64,000 nucleotides of DNA. It comes from Actinoplanes teichomyceticus ATCC 31121 (GTDB lineage: Bacteria; Actinomycetota; Actinomycetes; Mycobacteriales; Micromonosporaceae). Under the pieces are notes generated by a model, which searched no databases, was not told the DNA's origin, and worked only from the letters and a program-made list of their open reading frames with translations. A program made the translations under genes and the position numbers. Within the stretch, counting starts at the first letter, position 1; each line of letters starts with the position of its first letter. Location of the stretch: contig NZ_CP023865.1 of assembly GCF_003711105.1 (NCBI RefSeq), positions 6,741,001 through 6,805,000 of the forward strand, read 5' to 3'. Below are positions 26,983 to 35,117 of this stretch, piece by piece.

Positions 26983-27954
26983 CTAGTCGTGGGTGTGGCC
27001 GTCGGCGCCGTGCCGGGCCGGGCTCGGCGTGGTGGACGCGGCGGCCGTGGCCGGCGTGCCGCTCATCGGGGCGGCGGTGGAGCCGGCGACGGCGGTGAAC
27101 TCGGCGGTGCGGACCTTCCCGCCGTGCTGGAAGTCCAGGTACAGCCGGTAGGCGCCGGCGGACGGGACTTCCGCGTGGAAGGCGATCGCGGGGCCGGCCG
27201 TGGTGCGGCCGTCGCCGGGGGTGCCGTCGGGGTGCACGTGCAGGTAGGCCAGATCGCCGTCGCGCAGTGCGACCAGATGGCCGTAGGCGCCGAGGTAGGG
27301 CTGCAGGTCGGTGACCGGCCGGCCGTCCTTGCTGACCGACAGGGTCACCGTCGAGGAGGCGCCGGGTGCGAGGTCGCCGGTGAGGGTGACCGTGTAGCCG
27401 TCGACCGTCGCGGTCCGCGCGGTCGCGGGCAGCGGGGTGGGCCGGTAGTCGCCGACGGCGGGTACGTCGGCGCCGAGGGTGAGTCCGTCGTTGCCGGCGG
27501 GCTGGAAGTCGGCGAAGACCCGGTACTGCCCGGCGGCGGGCACCGCCAGGGGGATCGACCAGGTGCCGTCGCGGCCGAGCTCGGGGTGCACGTGCTGGAA
27601 CCCGGACAGGTCACGGCGGACCACGATCAGGTGCAGGTCCTTGTCGTGGCTGGTCGTGTAGGCGGTGACCGGCCGGGAGTCAGGGCCGGTGATCTGGAAC
27701 CGGAACGGCTGCGGCGTTCCCGTCGACAGGCTGCCGTTGAGCAGGGTGAGCCGGTAGCCGTCCTGGCTGATCTGCAGCCCGGCCGGCAGCGCCGCTGCCG
27801 GGGTGTTCTGCTCGGCTGGTGTGCCGGTGTGGCCGCCGTGCGCGGCCGGGGTGGCGGGTGCGGATGCGGGGAAGAGGCTGCCGAGGCCGAGGGCGGCCGT
27901 GAACACGGCCGCCAGCCCGATCCCGAAGCCGCCCAGCTTGATGGCGGTGTTCAT
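26983..27954 (-). CDS. secreted/anchored copper-operon protein with two HVHP repeats
   Basis: 323 aa. N-terminal membrane/signal helix (IKLGGFGIGLAAVFTAALGL) followed by His-containing linkers. Two similar extracytoplasmic beta domains: one with DLHLIVVRRDLSGFQHVHPE and YRVFADFQPAG, the second with HLVALRDGDLAYLHVHPDG and YRLYLDFQHGG. The paired His (HVHP) and C-terminal HGADGHTHD suggest metal binding. Such proteins commonly accompany copA/copZ in actinobacteria, but the precise role is not established. The ATG is 2 nt after the copZ stop, so translation is coupled. Confidence 0.75.
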   Translation of the reverse strand: MNTAIKLGGFGIGLAAVFTAALGLGSLFPASAPATPAAHGGHTGTPAEQNTPAAALPAGLQISQDGYRLTLLNGSLSTGTPQPFRFQITGPDSRPVTAYTTSHDKDLHLIVVRRDLSGFQHVHPELGRDGTWSIPLAVPAAGQYRVFADFQPAGNDGLTLGADVPAVGDYRPTPLPATARTATVDGYTVTLTGDLAPGASSTVTLSVSKDGRPVTDLQPYLGAYGHLVALRDGDLAYLHVHPDGTPGDGRTTAGPAIAFHAEVPSAGAYRLYLDFQHGGKVRTAEFTAVAGSTAAPMSGTPATAAASTTPSPARHGADGHTHD

Positions 27955-27956
27955 GA

Positions 27957-28163
27957 CTACCTCGCGAGTTCGTAGCCGGCCCCGTCGACGGCCGCGGCCA
28001 CCGCGGTCTCGTCGACGGGCTGGTCGCTGGTGACGGTCACCGTGCCGGAGGCCAGGTCGACCTGGACGTCGGTGACACCGGGGATCGCGCCGGCTTCGGC
28101 GCTGACGGAGTTGACGCAGTGCGAGCAGGTCATGCCGGTCACGGTGTAGGTCTGGGTAGCCAT
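27957..28163 (-). CDS. copZ: CopZ-like copper chaperone
   Basis: 68 aa, a single HMA domain: YTVTGMTCSHCVNSV with the CxxC site, then VQVDLASGTVTVTSD and GYELAR. Delivers Cu(I) to the N-terminal HMA of CopA. First gene of the operon; AAGGAG lies ~7 nt before the ATG at 28163, and a perfect CsoR box is ~63 bp upstream. The frame stays open to 28217, across the promoter; that extension is not conserved. Confidence 0.92.
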   Translation of the reverse strand: MATQTYTVTGMTCSHCVNSVSAEAGAIPGVTDVQVDLASGTVTVTSDQPVDETAVAAAVDGAGYELAR

Positions 28164-28225
28164 CACGATCTCCTTGCCGTCGGACGTCAGCGGCGCGACG
28201 TCGCCGCCCACCAACAACCATACCC

Positions 28226-28242
28226 ATACCCCCCAGGGGTAT
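28226..28242. promoter_or_regulatory. CsoR operator of the copZ-copA operon
   Basis: ATACCCCCCAGGGGTAT, the best match in the window to the CsoR consensus, ~63 bp upstream of copZ. Confidence 0.85.
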
Positions 28243-28693
28243 CAAGGACCGAGGGGGACGCGTCGCACGCCTTCGGCGGCAGCACCCACGGCGGTGCCCG
28301 CCCTGACGATTCCCGCCTGCATGACCGCCAACCGGCGATGCCTCGATGCGCTCCACCGTTGTCGGTGTGACGGTCAGCCGTGCCCGTCGCCGTCGGCCGG
28401 TCACGTGGCCACGGCGGGGCAGCCAGGCAGGTCGATCACACGGACGGCGCCGTCGTGGATGTCGGGGTCTGTGCCTGACGGCCGGACTCCGACGGGCACG
28501 CGGTGGCGAGCGTATCCGATCGTGATCGCCTCGCCTGGCGTCATGCCCGGGGCCGATCGCGGTGCGGGCCGGCCCCGATGGACGGGCCCGGCCGACGTCA
28601 GCGCTGGACGGTCAGTCCTCGGCGCCGGCGACGAGCTCGCCGGGAAGGGAAGTCTGCCGGACCGACGCCGGGCGATGCCATCGGCCGCCGTGG
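28243..28693. other. 450-bp stretch without a supportable gene
   Basis: Between the copZ operon promoter and the cueP stop. Open frames exist on both strands but none has recognisable sequence or a good ribosome site, and no strong repeat is seen. Confidence 0.5.
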
Positions 28694-29299
28694 TCAGACG
28701 AGTCGTAGCGTGGTCAGACAGGTCGGGGCGTCATCGCCGGTGCTGATCTTCGACTCGGCGGTCTTGCCGTCGGAGGTGATCTGCAGGGTGCCGGTGATGT
28801 TGCGCGGCAGCCACAACCCGACGAAGCCGTTGGCGAAGGTGGTACGCGACTCGTCCGCCAGGACTGTGCCGTCGGCGGCGTTCACGATTTTGACCTGTAC
28901 CTGTTTGCCGGCCAGTTCACCCTTGCAGCCGGTGGGTGCATGGAAAAAGCAGTCGTGGGTCTGCTGCAGGTACGGGGCGACCGACAGGTAGAACCGGTCG
29001 GCGGGGATGGGCAGGCTGTGCTCCTGTCCGCCGTCGGAGATCAGCAGTTCACCGGCCCGCACGGACGCCTTCAGTTCGGCTGGGCGCTGCTGCAGGTCCA
29101 ACCGGTCGAGCTGGTCGATGACCTCGACCGTGCTCTTGCCCGCCAGGCCGTAGCGGGCCAGCAGCGGCTGCGCCTCGGCCGACGCCGCCGCGGTCGCGGT
29201 CGCGCGGGCCGGTCCCGCGACGGGCGCCGCATCGCCGGCGCCGGCGCAACCTGCCATCGCCAGGACCGACACCGCACCAACAAGGAGAAGCCGTCTCAT
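28694..29299 (-). CDS. cueP: CueP-like periplasmic copper-binding lipoprotein
   Basis: 201 aa. Signal sequence with lipobox (LAMAGC; lipidated Cys ~residue 18). The mature part follows CueP closely: RYGLAGKSTVEVIDQLDRL, ADRFYLSVAPYLQQTHDCFFH, GCKGELAG and the final TGDDAPTCLTTL. The three Cys in conserved positions (HDCF, TGCKGE, APTCL) are the Cu-binding cysteines of the family. Holds copper outside the membrane. The ATG at 29299 is preferred; a GTG at 29329 would add ten residues before the signal peptide. Stands alone with ~250 bp of non-coding DNA upstream; no CsoR box visible. Confidence 0.88.
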   Translation of the reverse strand: MRRLLLVGAVSVLAMAGCAGAGDAAPVAGPARATATAAASAEAQPLLARYGLAGKSTVEVIDQLDRLDLQQRPAELKASVRAGELLISDGGQEHSLPIPADRFYLSVAPYLQQTHDCFFHAPTGCKGELAGKQVQVKIVNAADGTVLADESRTTFANGFVGLWLPRNITGTLQITSDGKTAESKISTGDDAPTCLTTLRLV

Positions 29300-29553
29300 A
29301 CTCACGATTCTCCATCCGCAGTCGGTCACACGGTCGATCAGGCGCGCGGGTCAGGACCAGGACAGGCCTTCTTTCCGCTCTGTGACCGCTTCCCGGCAGG
29401 CAGGCACCGGAGTCCTGGCCCTTGCCGGGTGGCTCAGGGCATCGATGCGCTGGCGATCATCAGCGGCCACGGGGGCAACTGGAGCAGGGCATGCTGATCG
29501 CCGCGCAGATCGGCGCCAAGGTCGCCAAGAGCGAGATGAGCTGGGGCTGAACC
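29300..29553. other. intergenic stretch upstream of cueP
   Basis: 254 bp that would hold the cueP promoter. Short protein-like snippets (AAQIGAKVAKSEMSWG, ending at a stop near 29550) suggest a gene remnant, but I cannot name it. Confidence 0.3.
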
Positions 29554-29730
29554 ATGACCGGCTTCACCACCTCGACCGCACCCGCTGACGTGGTCCGCCG
29601 CCAGTACCTGGCCTCGGCAGCCGGGGACCTCGACGCGCAGCGTGCCACCCTGGCCCCCGACGTCGAATGGACCGAGATGGCCGGCTTCCCGCTCGCCGGC
29701 ACGTACCGCACCCCCGAAGGTGTGACCGGC
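29554..29730 (+). pseudogene. truncated SnoaL/NTF2-like protein, N-terminal fragment
   Basis: About 58 codons match the start of SnoaL-like (ketosteroid isomerase-related) proteins: ADVVRRQYLASAAGDLDAQR and WTEMAGFPLAGTYRTPEGVT. After 29730 the frame runs into non-homologous sequence that overlaps the antisense 3' end of the hxlR gene. The remaining ~75 residues of the domain are missing, so this is a broken gene at a recombination junction. Confidence 0.65.
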
Positions 29731-29797
29731 GAAAGGCACGGCCCGGCTGGGGTGGCCGGGTCCCGGCGAGGTCACCTCGCTTCTCCGGAGGCGCCCG

Positions 29798-30205
29798 CTA
29801 TTTTGTGGTGCGTTCGTCGTACTTCTTGCGGGCGTCGACAACTTCCTCGATGTGCTGCGTTGACCACTCGGTGAGCGCCTTCAGGGGCCCGCGCAGGGTC
29901 TGGCCGAGCGGCGTCACCTCGTACTCCACACGGATCGGCGCCTCCGGATACACCGTCCGCAGGATCAGCCCGTCGCGTTCGAGCGTGCGCAGCGTCTGGG
30001 TGAGCATCTTCTCGCTGATCCCCCCGAGCTGCTGCCGCAGCTGCGTGAACCGACGCGCCCCATGCCTGCCGAGCTCGCCCATCACCAGGACAGCCCATTT
30101 GCTGCCGATCTGGTCGAGCACGTCACGCGACGGGCAGCCCCGCGTATACGGGTCCCACGATGGTGTGGACTCGCTCACTTCCCGGATCGTCGCCACAAAC
30201 CTCAC
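29798..30205 (-). CDS. HxlR-family winged-helix regulator
   Basis: 135 aa. The HxlR signature is present: Cys in TRGCPSRDVLDQIGSKWAV, the recognition region RFTQLRQQLGGISEKMLTQT, and the wing VEYEVTPLG. The single Cys in the GCP motif is the redox-sensing residue in QorR/HypR-type members. Divergent from an NmrA-type oxidoreductase gene, the arrangement of the ytfH/ytfG (qorB) pair, so it probably represses that gene and senses quinones or electrophiles. GTG start at 30205; a second GTG lies four codons downstream. Confidence 0.88.
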   Translation of the reverse strand: MRFVATIREVSESTPSWDPYTRGCPSRDVLDQIGSKWAVLVMGELGRHGARRFTQLRQQLGGISEKMLTQTLRTLERDGLILRTVYPEAPIRVEYEVTPLGQTLRGPLKALTEWSTQHIEEVVDARKKYDERTTK

Positions 30206-30323
30206 CTGGATTCTTTCGCCCGGGTGGGCACCTTACCCGAAAGTTCGCCCTTACCGAAGGAGAGCGACCAGGTCATCGTGGGTTCACGTCGCGGAAGGCC
30301 TGCGGCAGAAAGGTGTAACCGCC

Positions 30324-31178
30324 ATGTCGATCGTTGTCACTGCAGCCTCCGGAAATCTGGGCCGGCTCACCGTCGAAGCGCTGCTGAGCCGTGGGGTGCC
30401 GGCCTCCGAGATCGTCGCGACCAGCCGTGACATCAGCAGGATTAAGGACTTCGCCGACCGCGGTGTCGAGGTCCGCCGAGCCGACTTCGCGGAGTCCGAC
30501 AGCCTCCCCGCAGCCTTCGAGGGCGTGGACAAGCTTCTGCTGATCTCCACCACGACCCCGAGCGAGCGCGTCGCCAACCACCGCCGCGCCATCGACGCCG
30601 CGGTGGTGGCGGGCGCGTCGCTGGTCGCGTTCACGAGCATGCTGCACGCGGACACGTCCACCACCAGTCTTTCTCCCACCCACCGGGCCACGGAGGAGTA
30701 CTTGCGCGAGCGCCTCCCCAGCGTGATGCTGCGCAACGGCTGGTACCTGGAGAACTACACCGACCAGCTCCCTCAGGTACTGCAGGGCGGAGCGCTCGTC
30801 GGGGCCGTCGGCCAGGGCAGGATCAGCGCTGCGACCCGAGCTGACTACGCCGATGCCGCCGCGGTCGTGCTGACTACCGAAGGCCACGACGGCAAGGCGT
30901 ACGAGCTGGGCGGCGATGAGGCCTTCACCCTGACGCAGCTGGCCGCGGCGATCTCGGCCGCGACGGGCAAGCGGATCGGCTACACCGATCTGCCGGTCGA
31001 CGAGTTCGCCCAGGTGCTGGTCGACGCGGGCGTGCCCGCCGAGCTGGCGCAGGTCCTTGCGGACGCCGACCGCGCCATGAGCCACGACGAAATGTTCACC
31101 GACTCCGGCGACTTGCGGCGCCTGATCGGACGGCCGACGACGACCCCGGCGGAAGCCATCGCCGCCGCCCTCCGCTGA
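30324..31178 (+). CDS. NmrA-like NAD(P)H-dependent quinone oxidoreductase (QOR2/YtfG type)
   Basis: 284 aa, atypical short-chain dehydrogenase. Nucleotide-binding VVTAASGNLGRLTVEALL near the start, then LLLISTTTPSERVANHRRAI and VMLRNGWYLENYTDQLP, as in the YtfG/QOR2 group. Reduces quinones with NAD(P)H; cytoplasmic. The ATG at 30324 follows GAAAGG. Divergent from an HxlR repressor, probably induced by quinone or electrophile stress, which fits copper-island surroundings. Followed within ~20 bp by an ISL3 remnant on the other strand. Confidence 0.88.
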   Translation: MSIVVTAASGNLGRLTVEALLSRGVPASEIVATSRDISRIKDFADRGVEVRRADFAESDSLPAAFEGVDKLLLISTTTPSERVANHRRAIDAAVVAGASLVAFTSMLHADTSTTSLSPTHRATEEYLRERLPSVMLRNGWYLENYTDQLPQVLQGGALVGAVGQGRISAATRADYADAAAVVLTTEGHDGKAYELGGDEAFTLTQLAAAISAATGKRIGYTDLPVDEFAQVLVDAGVPAELAQVLADADRAMSHDEMFTDSGDLRRLIGRPTTTPAEAIAAALR

Positions 31179-31194
31179 CCGGGCGGCGCTGCGC

Positions 31195-31675
31195 CGTCCC
31201 GCCTGATTGTGACAGCGAGAACCGGGTTCCGTCCCTCCTTGCGTGATTGATCCTGCCTTTACGCTCGGGAGGACGCGTTTTCGGAGGAGGTCGAAGTTGG
31301 CTCGGCCGTACATCTGCCGTTTGAGCATTTTGATGCGGTTGACGTTGCCTTCGACGGGGCCGGAGCTGAAGGGCAGGCGGAGGCCAGCAGTGACCGCGGC
31401 CAGGTCGGACTTCACGCCGTTGATGAATCGGTTGATGCCGGGCAGGTCCGCTTCTTCCGCGGTGCTGATCGGAGTCAGTGAGGCGACGACCATGCTGGCG
31501 GGTCATGATCTCGCCGAAGGAGCGGACGAGTTCTGCCGCGGTGCGTACTCCGGGGGCGCGACCGAGGACGGCATGCAGTCGGCTGGTGTCGTGCTCGGTG
31601 ACGTTGTCGGGATGTCGGCATATCCAGCCGGTGACCTGCCGCGGTGACAGCAGGCGCCCACACCGCCGCCAGCCG
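31195..31675 (-). mobile_element. ISL3-family transposase remnant (3' end)
   Basis: The last ~150 residues of an ISL3 transposase, in two frames. First SPRQVTGWICRHPDNVTEHD to FGEIMTRQHG (31656-31490), then LPGINRFINGVKSDLAAV, GPVEGNVNRIKMLKRQMYGR and NFDLLRKRVL (31440-31255). A frameshift near 31490 separates them; the N-terminal two thirds are gone. The right end ATCACGCAAGGAGGG (~31230) resembles the family's terminus. Inactive. It abuts the right 159-bp repeat. Confidence 0.8.
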
Positions 31676-31834
31676 CCACCGACGGCTTCACGCGGCCTGA
31701 CCGCACCACCCTCCCGGATCCCCGGGGCCTGGAGCACCACCACCGCAGAGGTGATCTTGCGCTCCCATTCTGCTCCCACAGTAAGCGCCAAAACAGCAAC
31801 GGCTCGTTACCGGAAATCCGGTAACGAGCCGTTG
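31676..31834 (+). repeat. right copy of the 159-bp direct repeat, with tRNA-cluster terminator
   Basis: Partner of 18112-18270 (same length, same orientation). Its right end is the perfect hairpin CGGCTCGTTACCGGA / TCCGGTAACGAGCCG (31800-31831), 17 bp past the 3' end of tRNA-Val and followed on the minus strand by a T-rich stretch, so it is the terminator of the tRNA transcript. Confidence 0.8.
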
Positions 31835-31848
31835 ACCTGCACAAGCTC

Positions 31849-31923
31849 TGGTGGGCGATACTGGGATCGAACCAGTGACCTCTTCCGTGTCAAGGAAGCG
31901 CGCTCCCGCTGCGCCAATCGCCC
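31849..31923 (-). tRNA. tRNA-Val(GAC)
   Basis: Acceptor GGGCGAT pairs with ATCGCCC, T-loop GGTTCGATCC, anticodon GAC in loop TTGACAC. The 3' CCA is encoded (31849-31851). Third of a Gly-Cys-Val cluster. Confidence 0.95.
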
Positions 31924-31951
31924 CAGCTCCGGCTTCCTGGGAAGCCTCGCG

Positions 31952-32022
31952 AGGTGGAGACGGGATTTGAACCCGTGTACACGGCTTTGCAGGCCGTTGC
32001 CTCGCCTCTCGGCCACTCCACC
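31952..32022 (-). tRNA. tRNA-Cys(GCA)
   Basis: 71 nt, acceptor GGTGGAG / CTCCACC, T-loop GGTTCAAATCC, anticodon GCA in loop CTGCAAA. No encoded CCA. Middle gene of the cluster. Confidence 0.95.
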
Positions 32023-32063
32023 GAGCAGGCCGGTGCCCAATGGAACCGGCAACAGCCTCTCCG

Positions 32064-32136
32064 AGCGGACGACGGGATTCGAACCCGCGACCCTCACCTT
32101 GGCAAGGTGATGCGCTACCAGCTGCGCTACGTCCGC
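32064..32136 (-). tRNA. tRNA-Gly(GCC)
   Basis: 73 nt, acceptor GCGGACG / CGTCCGC, T-loop GGTTCGAATCC, anticodon GCC in loop TTGCCAA. First gene of the cluster, transcribed leftwards. Confidence 0.95.
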
Positions 32137-32360
32137 GTTGCCGCCCGGTTTCCCTGGCGACGGATGAAACCTTAGCCGAGCCGTCGGCCGGATGCCAAAG
32201 CGGGTCCCCTCCATCGGGTCCGCCGGCTGCTCGACCACCCGCCCAGAACCACCATTTTCCCTGGTCAGAGGGCACAATGCGGGGGAATCGGAGCACTGGC
32301 CGACCTGACCGGCGACCGCGCCGCCCCGCGCCGGGGGCGCGACCGGCGGGCCGCCACGGG

Positions 32361-32505
32361 CCCGGACACCCGGCCCGGCCGACCGGGCACGGCCGCTCGC
32401 CGGCCCCGGACACCCGCCCCCGCCAACCGGGCACGGCCGCTCGCCGATCCCGGACACCCGCCCCCGCGAACCGGGCACGGCCGCTCGCCGGCCCCGGCAC
32501 GCGGC
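32361..32505. repeat. 44-bp tandem repeat, three copies plus a partial one
   Basis: Units start at 32361, 32405, 32449 and (partial) 32493, each beginning CCCGG(A)CAC and containing ACCGGGCACGGCCGCTCGCC. Copies differ by a few bases. The 430 bp between the tRNA-Gly gene and the small protein at 32566 hold this array and no gene. Confidence 0.85.
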
Positions 32506-32565
32506 CCGCGCTCCTGGCCCGGCCGGGGTCCGGGGCACGCGGCGGCCCGCCGGTCCGGCACCGGC

Positions 32566-32754
32566 TCAGTGCGCGTCCCCGAGCAGCCGGCGCACCTCGG
32601 CGATCAGTTCCGCCTGGAACGCCGCCACACTCCCGTCCACCACGCCGATCCGGTAGTCCGGCCCGGTCTCCGGGTGGTCGGCCAGGGCCGCGTCACGGCG
32701 GCCGGCCGAGCCGTCGGCGTGGCCGGCGGCGTACGCCTGAATTGCTTCCTCCAT
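32566..32754 (-). CDS. small acidic protein of unknown function
   Basis: 62 aa: MEEAIQAYAAGHADGSAGRR, then HPETGPDYRIGVVDG and a helical end AELIAEVRRLLGDAH. A strong GAGGAGG lies ~6 nt before the ATG. The Tyr-Gly-Asp pattern (AYAAGHADG, DYRIGVVDG) recalls small actinobacterial proteins of unassigned role. Located 97 bp behind the P450 stop; may be the last gene of that transcript. No function can be assigned. Confidence 0.6.
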   Translation of the reverse strand: MEEAIQAYAAGHADGSAGRRDAALADHPETGPDYRIGVVDGSVAAFQAELIAEVRRLLGDAH

Positions 32755-32851
32755 CGGGGCCTCCTCGAACACGCGCGCCAATCTCGCACGCCCGGGGGGC
32801 CGGGCGGGCCATCCGTTCGACCGATCCGGCCGGGGAAACGTCGGACCGGGG

Positions 32852-34045
32852 TCAGGCCGCCAGGCGGATCTCGGTGAAGGCGCGCAGCACGAAGGTCGGG
32901 CGCCGCGGCGGCTCGGCGGCCAGGGTGAGTTCCGGCGTCCGCTGCAGCAGGGCGGCCAGCGCGGCCCGCAGCTCCAGGCGGGCGAGCGGGGCGCCGAGGC
33001 AGAAGTGCAGACCGGCGCCGAAGCCGAGGTGCGGGTTCGGGTCCCGGCCGACGTCGAAGGTGTCCGGGTGCGCGAAGACCGCCGGGTCGCGGTTGGCCGC
33101 GCCGAGCAGGGCGGCCACCCGGTCACCGGCGGGCACCGCGACGCCGCCGACGACCACGTCGGTGGCGGCGGTGCGGACGAACATCTGCAGCGGCGGGTCG
33201 TACCGGAGGAACTCCTCGACCGCGGTCCGGACCAGACCGCGGTCGGCGAGCAGCCGGTCCCACTGCTCGCGGTGGCGCATCAGCGCCACCACCCCGCTGC
33301 CGAGGGCGTTCACCGACGCCTCGTGCCCGGCGTTGAGCAGCAGGATCGCCGAGGCGACGAGTTCCGGCCCGGTGAGCCGGTGCGCGGCGTCGCCGGCCGC
33401 GACAAGGTGGGAGATCAGGTCGTCGCGCGGCCGCGCGCGGCGGGCCTCGGCCAGGTCGGCGAGGTAGTCGGCGAACTCCCGGCAGGCGGTGAGCGCGGCC
33501 CGCTCGTCCGCCCGGGTACGGGACATCTCGTACATCCGCACGATCGCCGCCGACCACGGGCGCAGCCGGTGCCGATCGGCCTCCGGCACCCCGAGCAGTT
33601 CCGCGATGACCGTCACCGCGAGGGGTTCGGCCAGGTCCGCGAGCAGGTCGAAGTCGCGGCCGGCCCGGTCCAGCAGGGTGTCCGCCTCGGCGGCGATCGC
33701 CGGGCCGAGCCGGTCCACGTGGCCGCGCCCGAAGGCCTGGGCGACCAGCGACCGCAGCCGGGTGTGCACGGGCGGCTCGTTCTCCATCATCTGGTTGCGG
33801 TGCAGCGTGTTGAACGGCTCCCAGACGTCGGCCGGCCGGCGGTCGGTCCAGAACCGGCCGAGCCCGCGGTTCCGCAGCACCGCGCCGGCCTCGGCGTGCC
33901 CGGCGGCGAGCCACTGGCCGGTCGGTTCGTGCCGGCTCAGCGGGGCCCGCGCCCGCAGCCGGGCCAGCGCCGGGTACGGGTCGTCCAGGAACCCCGGGTC
34001 GGCGAAGTCGAGCGCGGCTCGCGGGCCCCGGCCGGGCTCACCCAC
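32852..34045 (-). CDS. cytochrome P450
   Basis: 397 aa, bacterial class I type. I-helix LLLNAGHEASVNALG (the usual acid-Thr pair is Glu-Ala-Ser here), ExxR in VEEFLRYDPP, and haem loop FGAGLHFCLGAPLARLE with the thiolate Cys. Monooxygenase; substrate unknown, redox partners not nearby. The GTG start at 34045 lies 8 bp inside the upstream VWA gene, so it is co-translated with the MoxR/VWA operon, an odd place for a P450. The I-helix lacks the conserved Thr, which may affect oxygen activation. Confidence 0.93.
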   Translation of the reverse strand: MGEPGRGPRAALDFADPGFLDDPYPALARLRARAPLSRHEPTGQWLAAGHAEAGAVLRNRGLGRFWTDRRPADVWEPFNTLHRNQMMENEPPVHTRLRSLVAQAFGRGHVDRLGPAIAAEADTLLDRAGRDFDLLADLAEPLAVTVIAELLGVPEADRHRLRPWSAAIVRMYEMSRTRADERAALTACREFADYLADLAEARRARPRDDLISHLVAAGDAAHRLTGPELVASAILLLNAGHEASVNALGSGVVALMRHREQWDRLLADRGLVRTAVEEFLRYDPPLQMFVRTAATDVVVGGVAVPAGDRVAALLGAANRDPAVFAHPDTFDVGRDPNPHLGFGAGLHFCLGAPLARLELRAALAALLQRTPELTLAAEPPRRPTFVLRAFTEIRLAA

Positions 34046-35117
34046 GGCGTCGCACCGGCGGCGGCGCCGGTCCGGGCGCGCGGTGCGACCGGAGCGAGAG
34101 CCCCGTGCCGGCGATCACCAGCAGCGTCCCGGCCAGCACGAACCAGAAGCTGATCTCGACGTCCGCCTGCTGCAGGCCGATCTCCCGGGGCAGGTCGCCG
34201 AGCACCCCGTCGAGCTCGTCGGCGTCCTGGGCCTTGAAGTAGCGGCCGCCGGTCAGGTCGGCCACCCGGGTCAGCGCGTCCTCGTCGATCTCCTGCACCC
34301 GGCCCGGGCCGGCGCCGAACCCGCCGCGGAAGCCGCCGGTGAACGCGTCCACGCCGGCCTGGTCGGGGGTGCAGACCATCGGGGACGGCTCGGTGGTGCC
34401 GAACCCGATGGTGAAGACCCGGACCCGGCGGGCCGCCGCCTGCTCGGCCGCGGTGACCGGGTCGACGCCGGTGGTGTTCGAGCCGTCGGTGAGCACCACG
34501 ATGGTGTCCGGCTCGAAGTCGCCGGCCGGGTCCGGCGTGGCGGCGCCGAGGTCCACCCCGGTCGCCGCCACGTCCGGGTTCATCTCCGCGATGGCGTCGA
34601 TCGAGGTGAGGATGGCCTGCCCGATCGCGGTGCCCCGGGCGGTCCGCAGGGCGCCGATCGCGTCGAGCAGCTGGTCCCGGTCGGTGGTCGGGGCGACCAG
34701 CAGGCCGGCGATCCCGGCGAACGCGACGAGGCCGATCTTCGTGCCGCCGTCCTGCGACCCGACGAAGTCGCGGGCCGCCTCGACCGCCGCGGACAGCCGG
34801 TTGGGTGGCACGTCGGTGCTGCACATCGAGCCGGAGACGTCGATGGCCAGCAGGATCGAGGTGCGCTCGGCCGGCACCGTGAGCCGGGCCTGCGGCCGCG
34901 CCACGGCCCCGGCCAGGGCCGCCAGACCGGCCAGGAACAGGTATGTCGGAAGGCGGCGGTGCCAGGCGGACCGCCCGGGCAGCGCGGCCCGGATCAGCGC
35001 GACGCTGGAGACGGTGACCGCGGTGCGCCTGCGGCGCCGGTTCAGCCACCACCGGGCGAGCGGCAGCAACGGTACGACCACCAGGGCCGCCAGCGCCCAC
35101 GGCCAGTGGAACGACAT
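34038..35117 (-). CDS. VWA-domain membrane protein (BatA-like), second copy
   Basis: 359 aa. Two N-terminal membrane helices (ALAALVVVPLLPLARWW, YLFLAGLAALAGAVA), a von Willebrand A domain with intact MIDAS AIDVSGSMCSTD and later VVLTDGSNTTG, then a C-terminal helix (FWFVLAGTLLVIAGTGLSL). A Gly/Ala-rich insert with one Cys occurs at ~225-260. Start ATG at 35117 overlaps the upstream stop (TGATG). Functions with MoxR and DUF58 proteins in envelope or complex assembly; the target is unknown. Confidence 0.88.
   Translation of the reverse strand: MSFHWPWALAALVVVPLLPLARWWLNRRRRRTAVTVSSVALIRAALPGRSAWHRRLPTYLFLAGLAALAGAVARPQARLTVPAERTSILLAIDVSGSMCSTDVPPNRLSAAVEAARDFVGSQDGGTKIGLVAFAGIAGLLVAPTTDRDQLLDAIGALRTARGTAIGQAILTSIDAIAEMNPDVAATGVDLGAATPDPAGDFEPDTIVVLTDGSNTTGVDPVTAAEQAAARRVRVFTIGFGTTEPSPMVCTPDQAGVDAFTGGFRGGFGAGPGRVQEIDEDALTRVADLTGGRYFKAQDADELDGVLGDLPREIGLQQADVEISFWFVLAGTLLVIAGTGLSLRSHRAPGPAPPPVRRRG

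Noticed and set aside
31503..31844. Minus-strand frame sharing peptides with one at 18044-18577
   Set aside because: The shared peptides come from the 159-bp DNA repeat; neither frame is a real gene.
32361..32505. CRISPR array
   Set aside because: The 44-bp units are contiguous, without unique spacers, so this is a tandem repeat.
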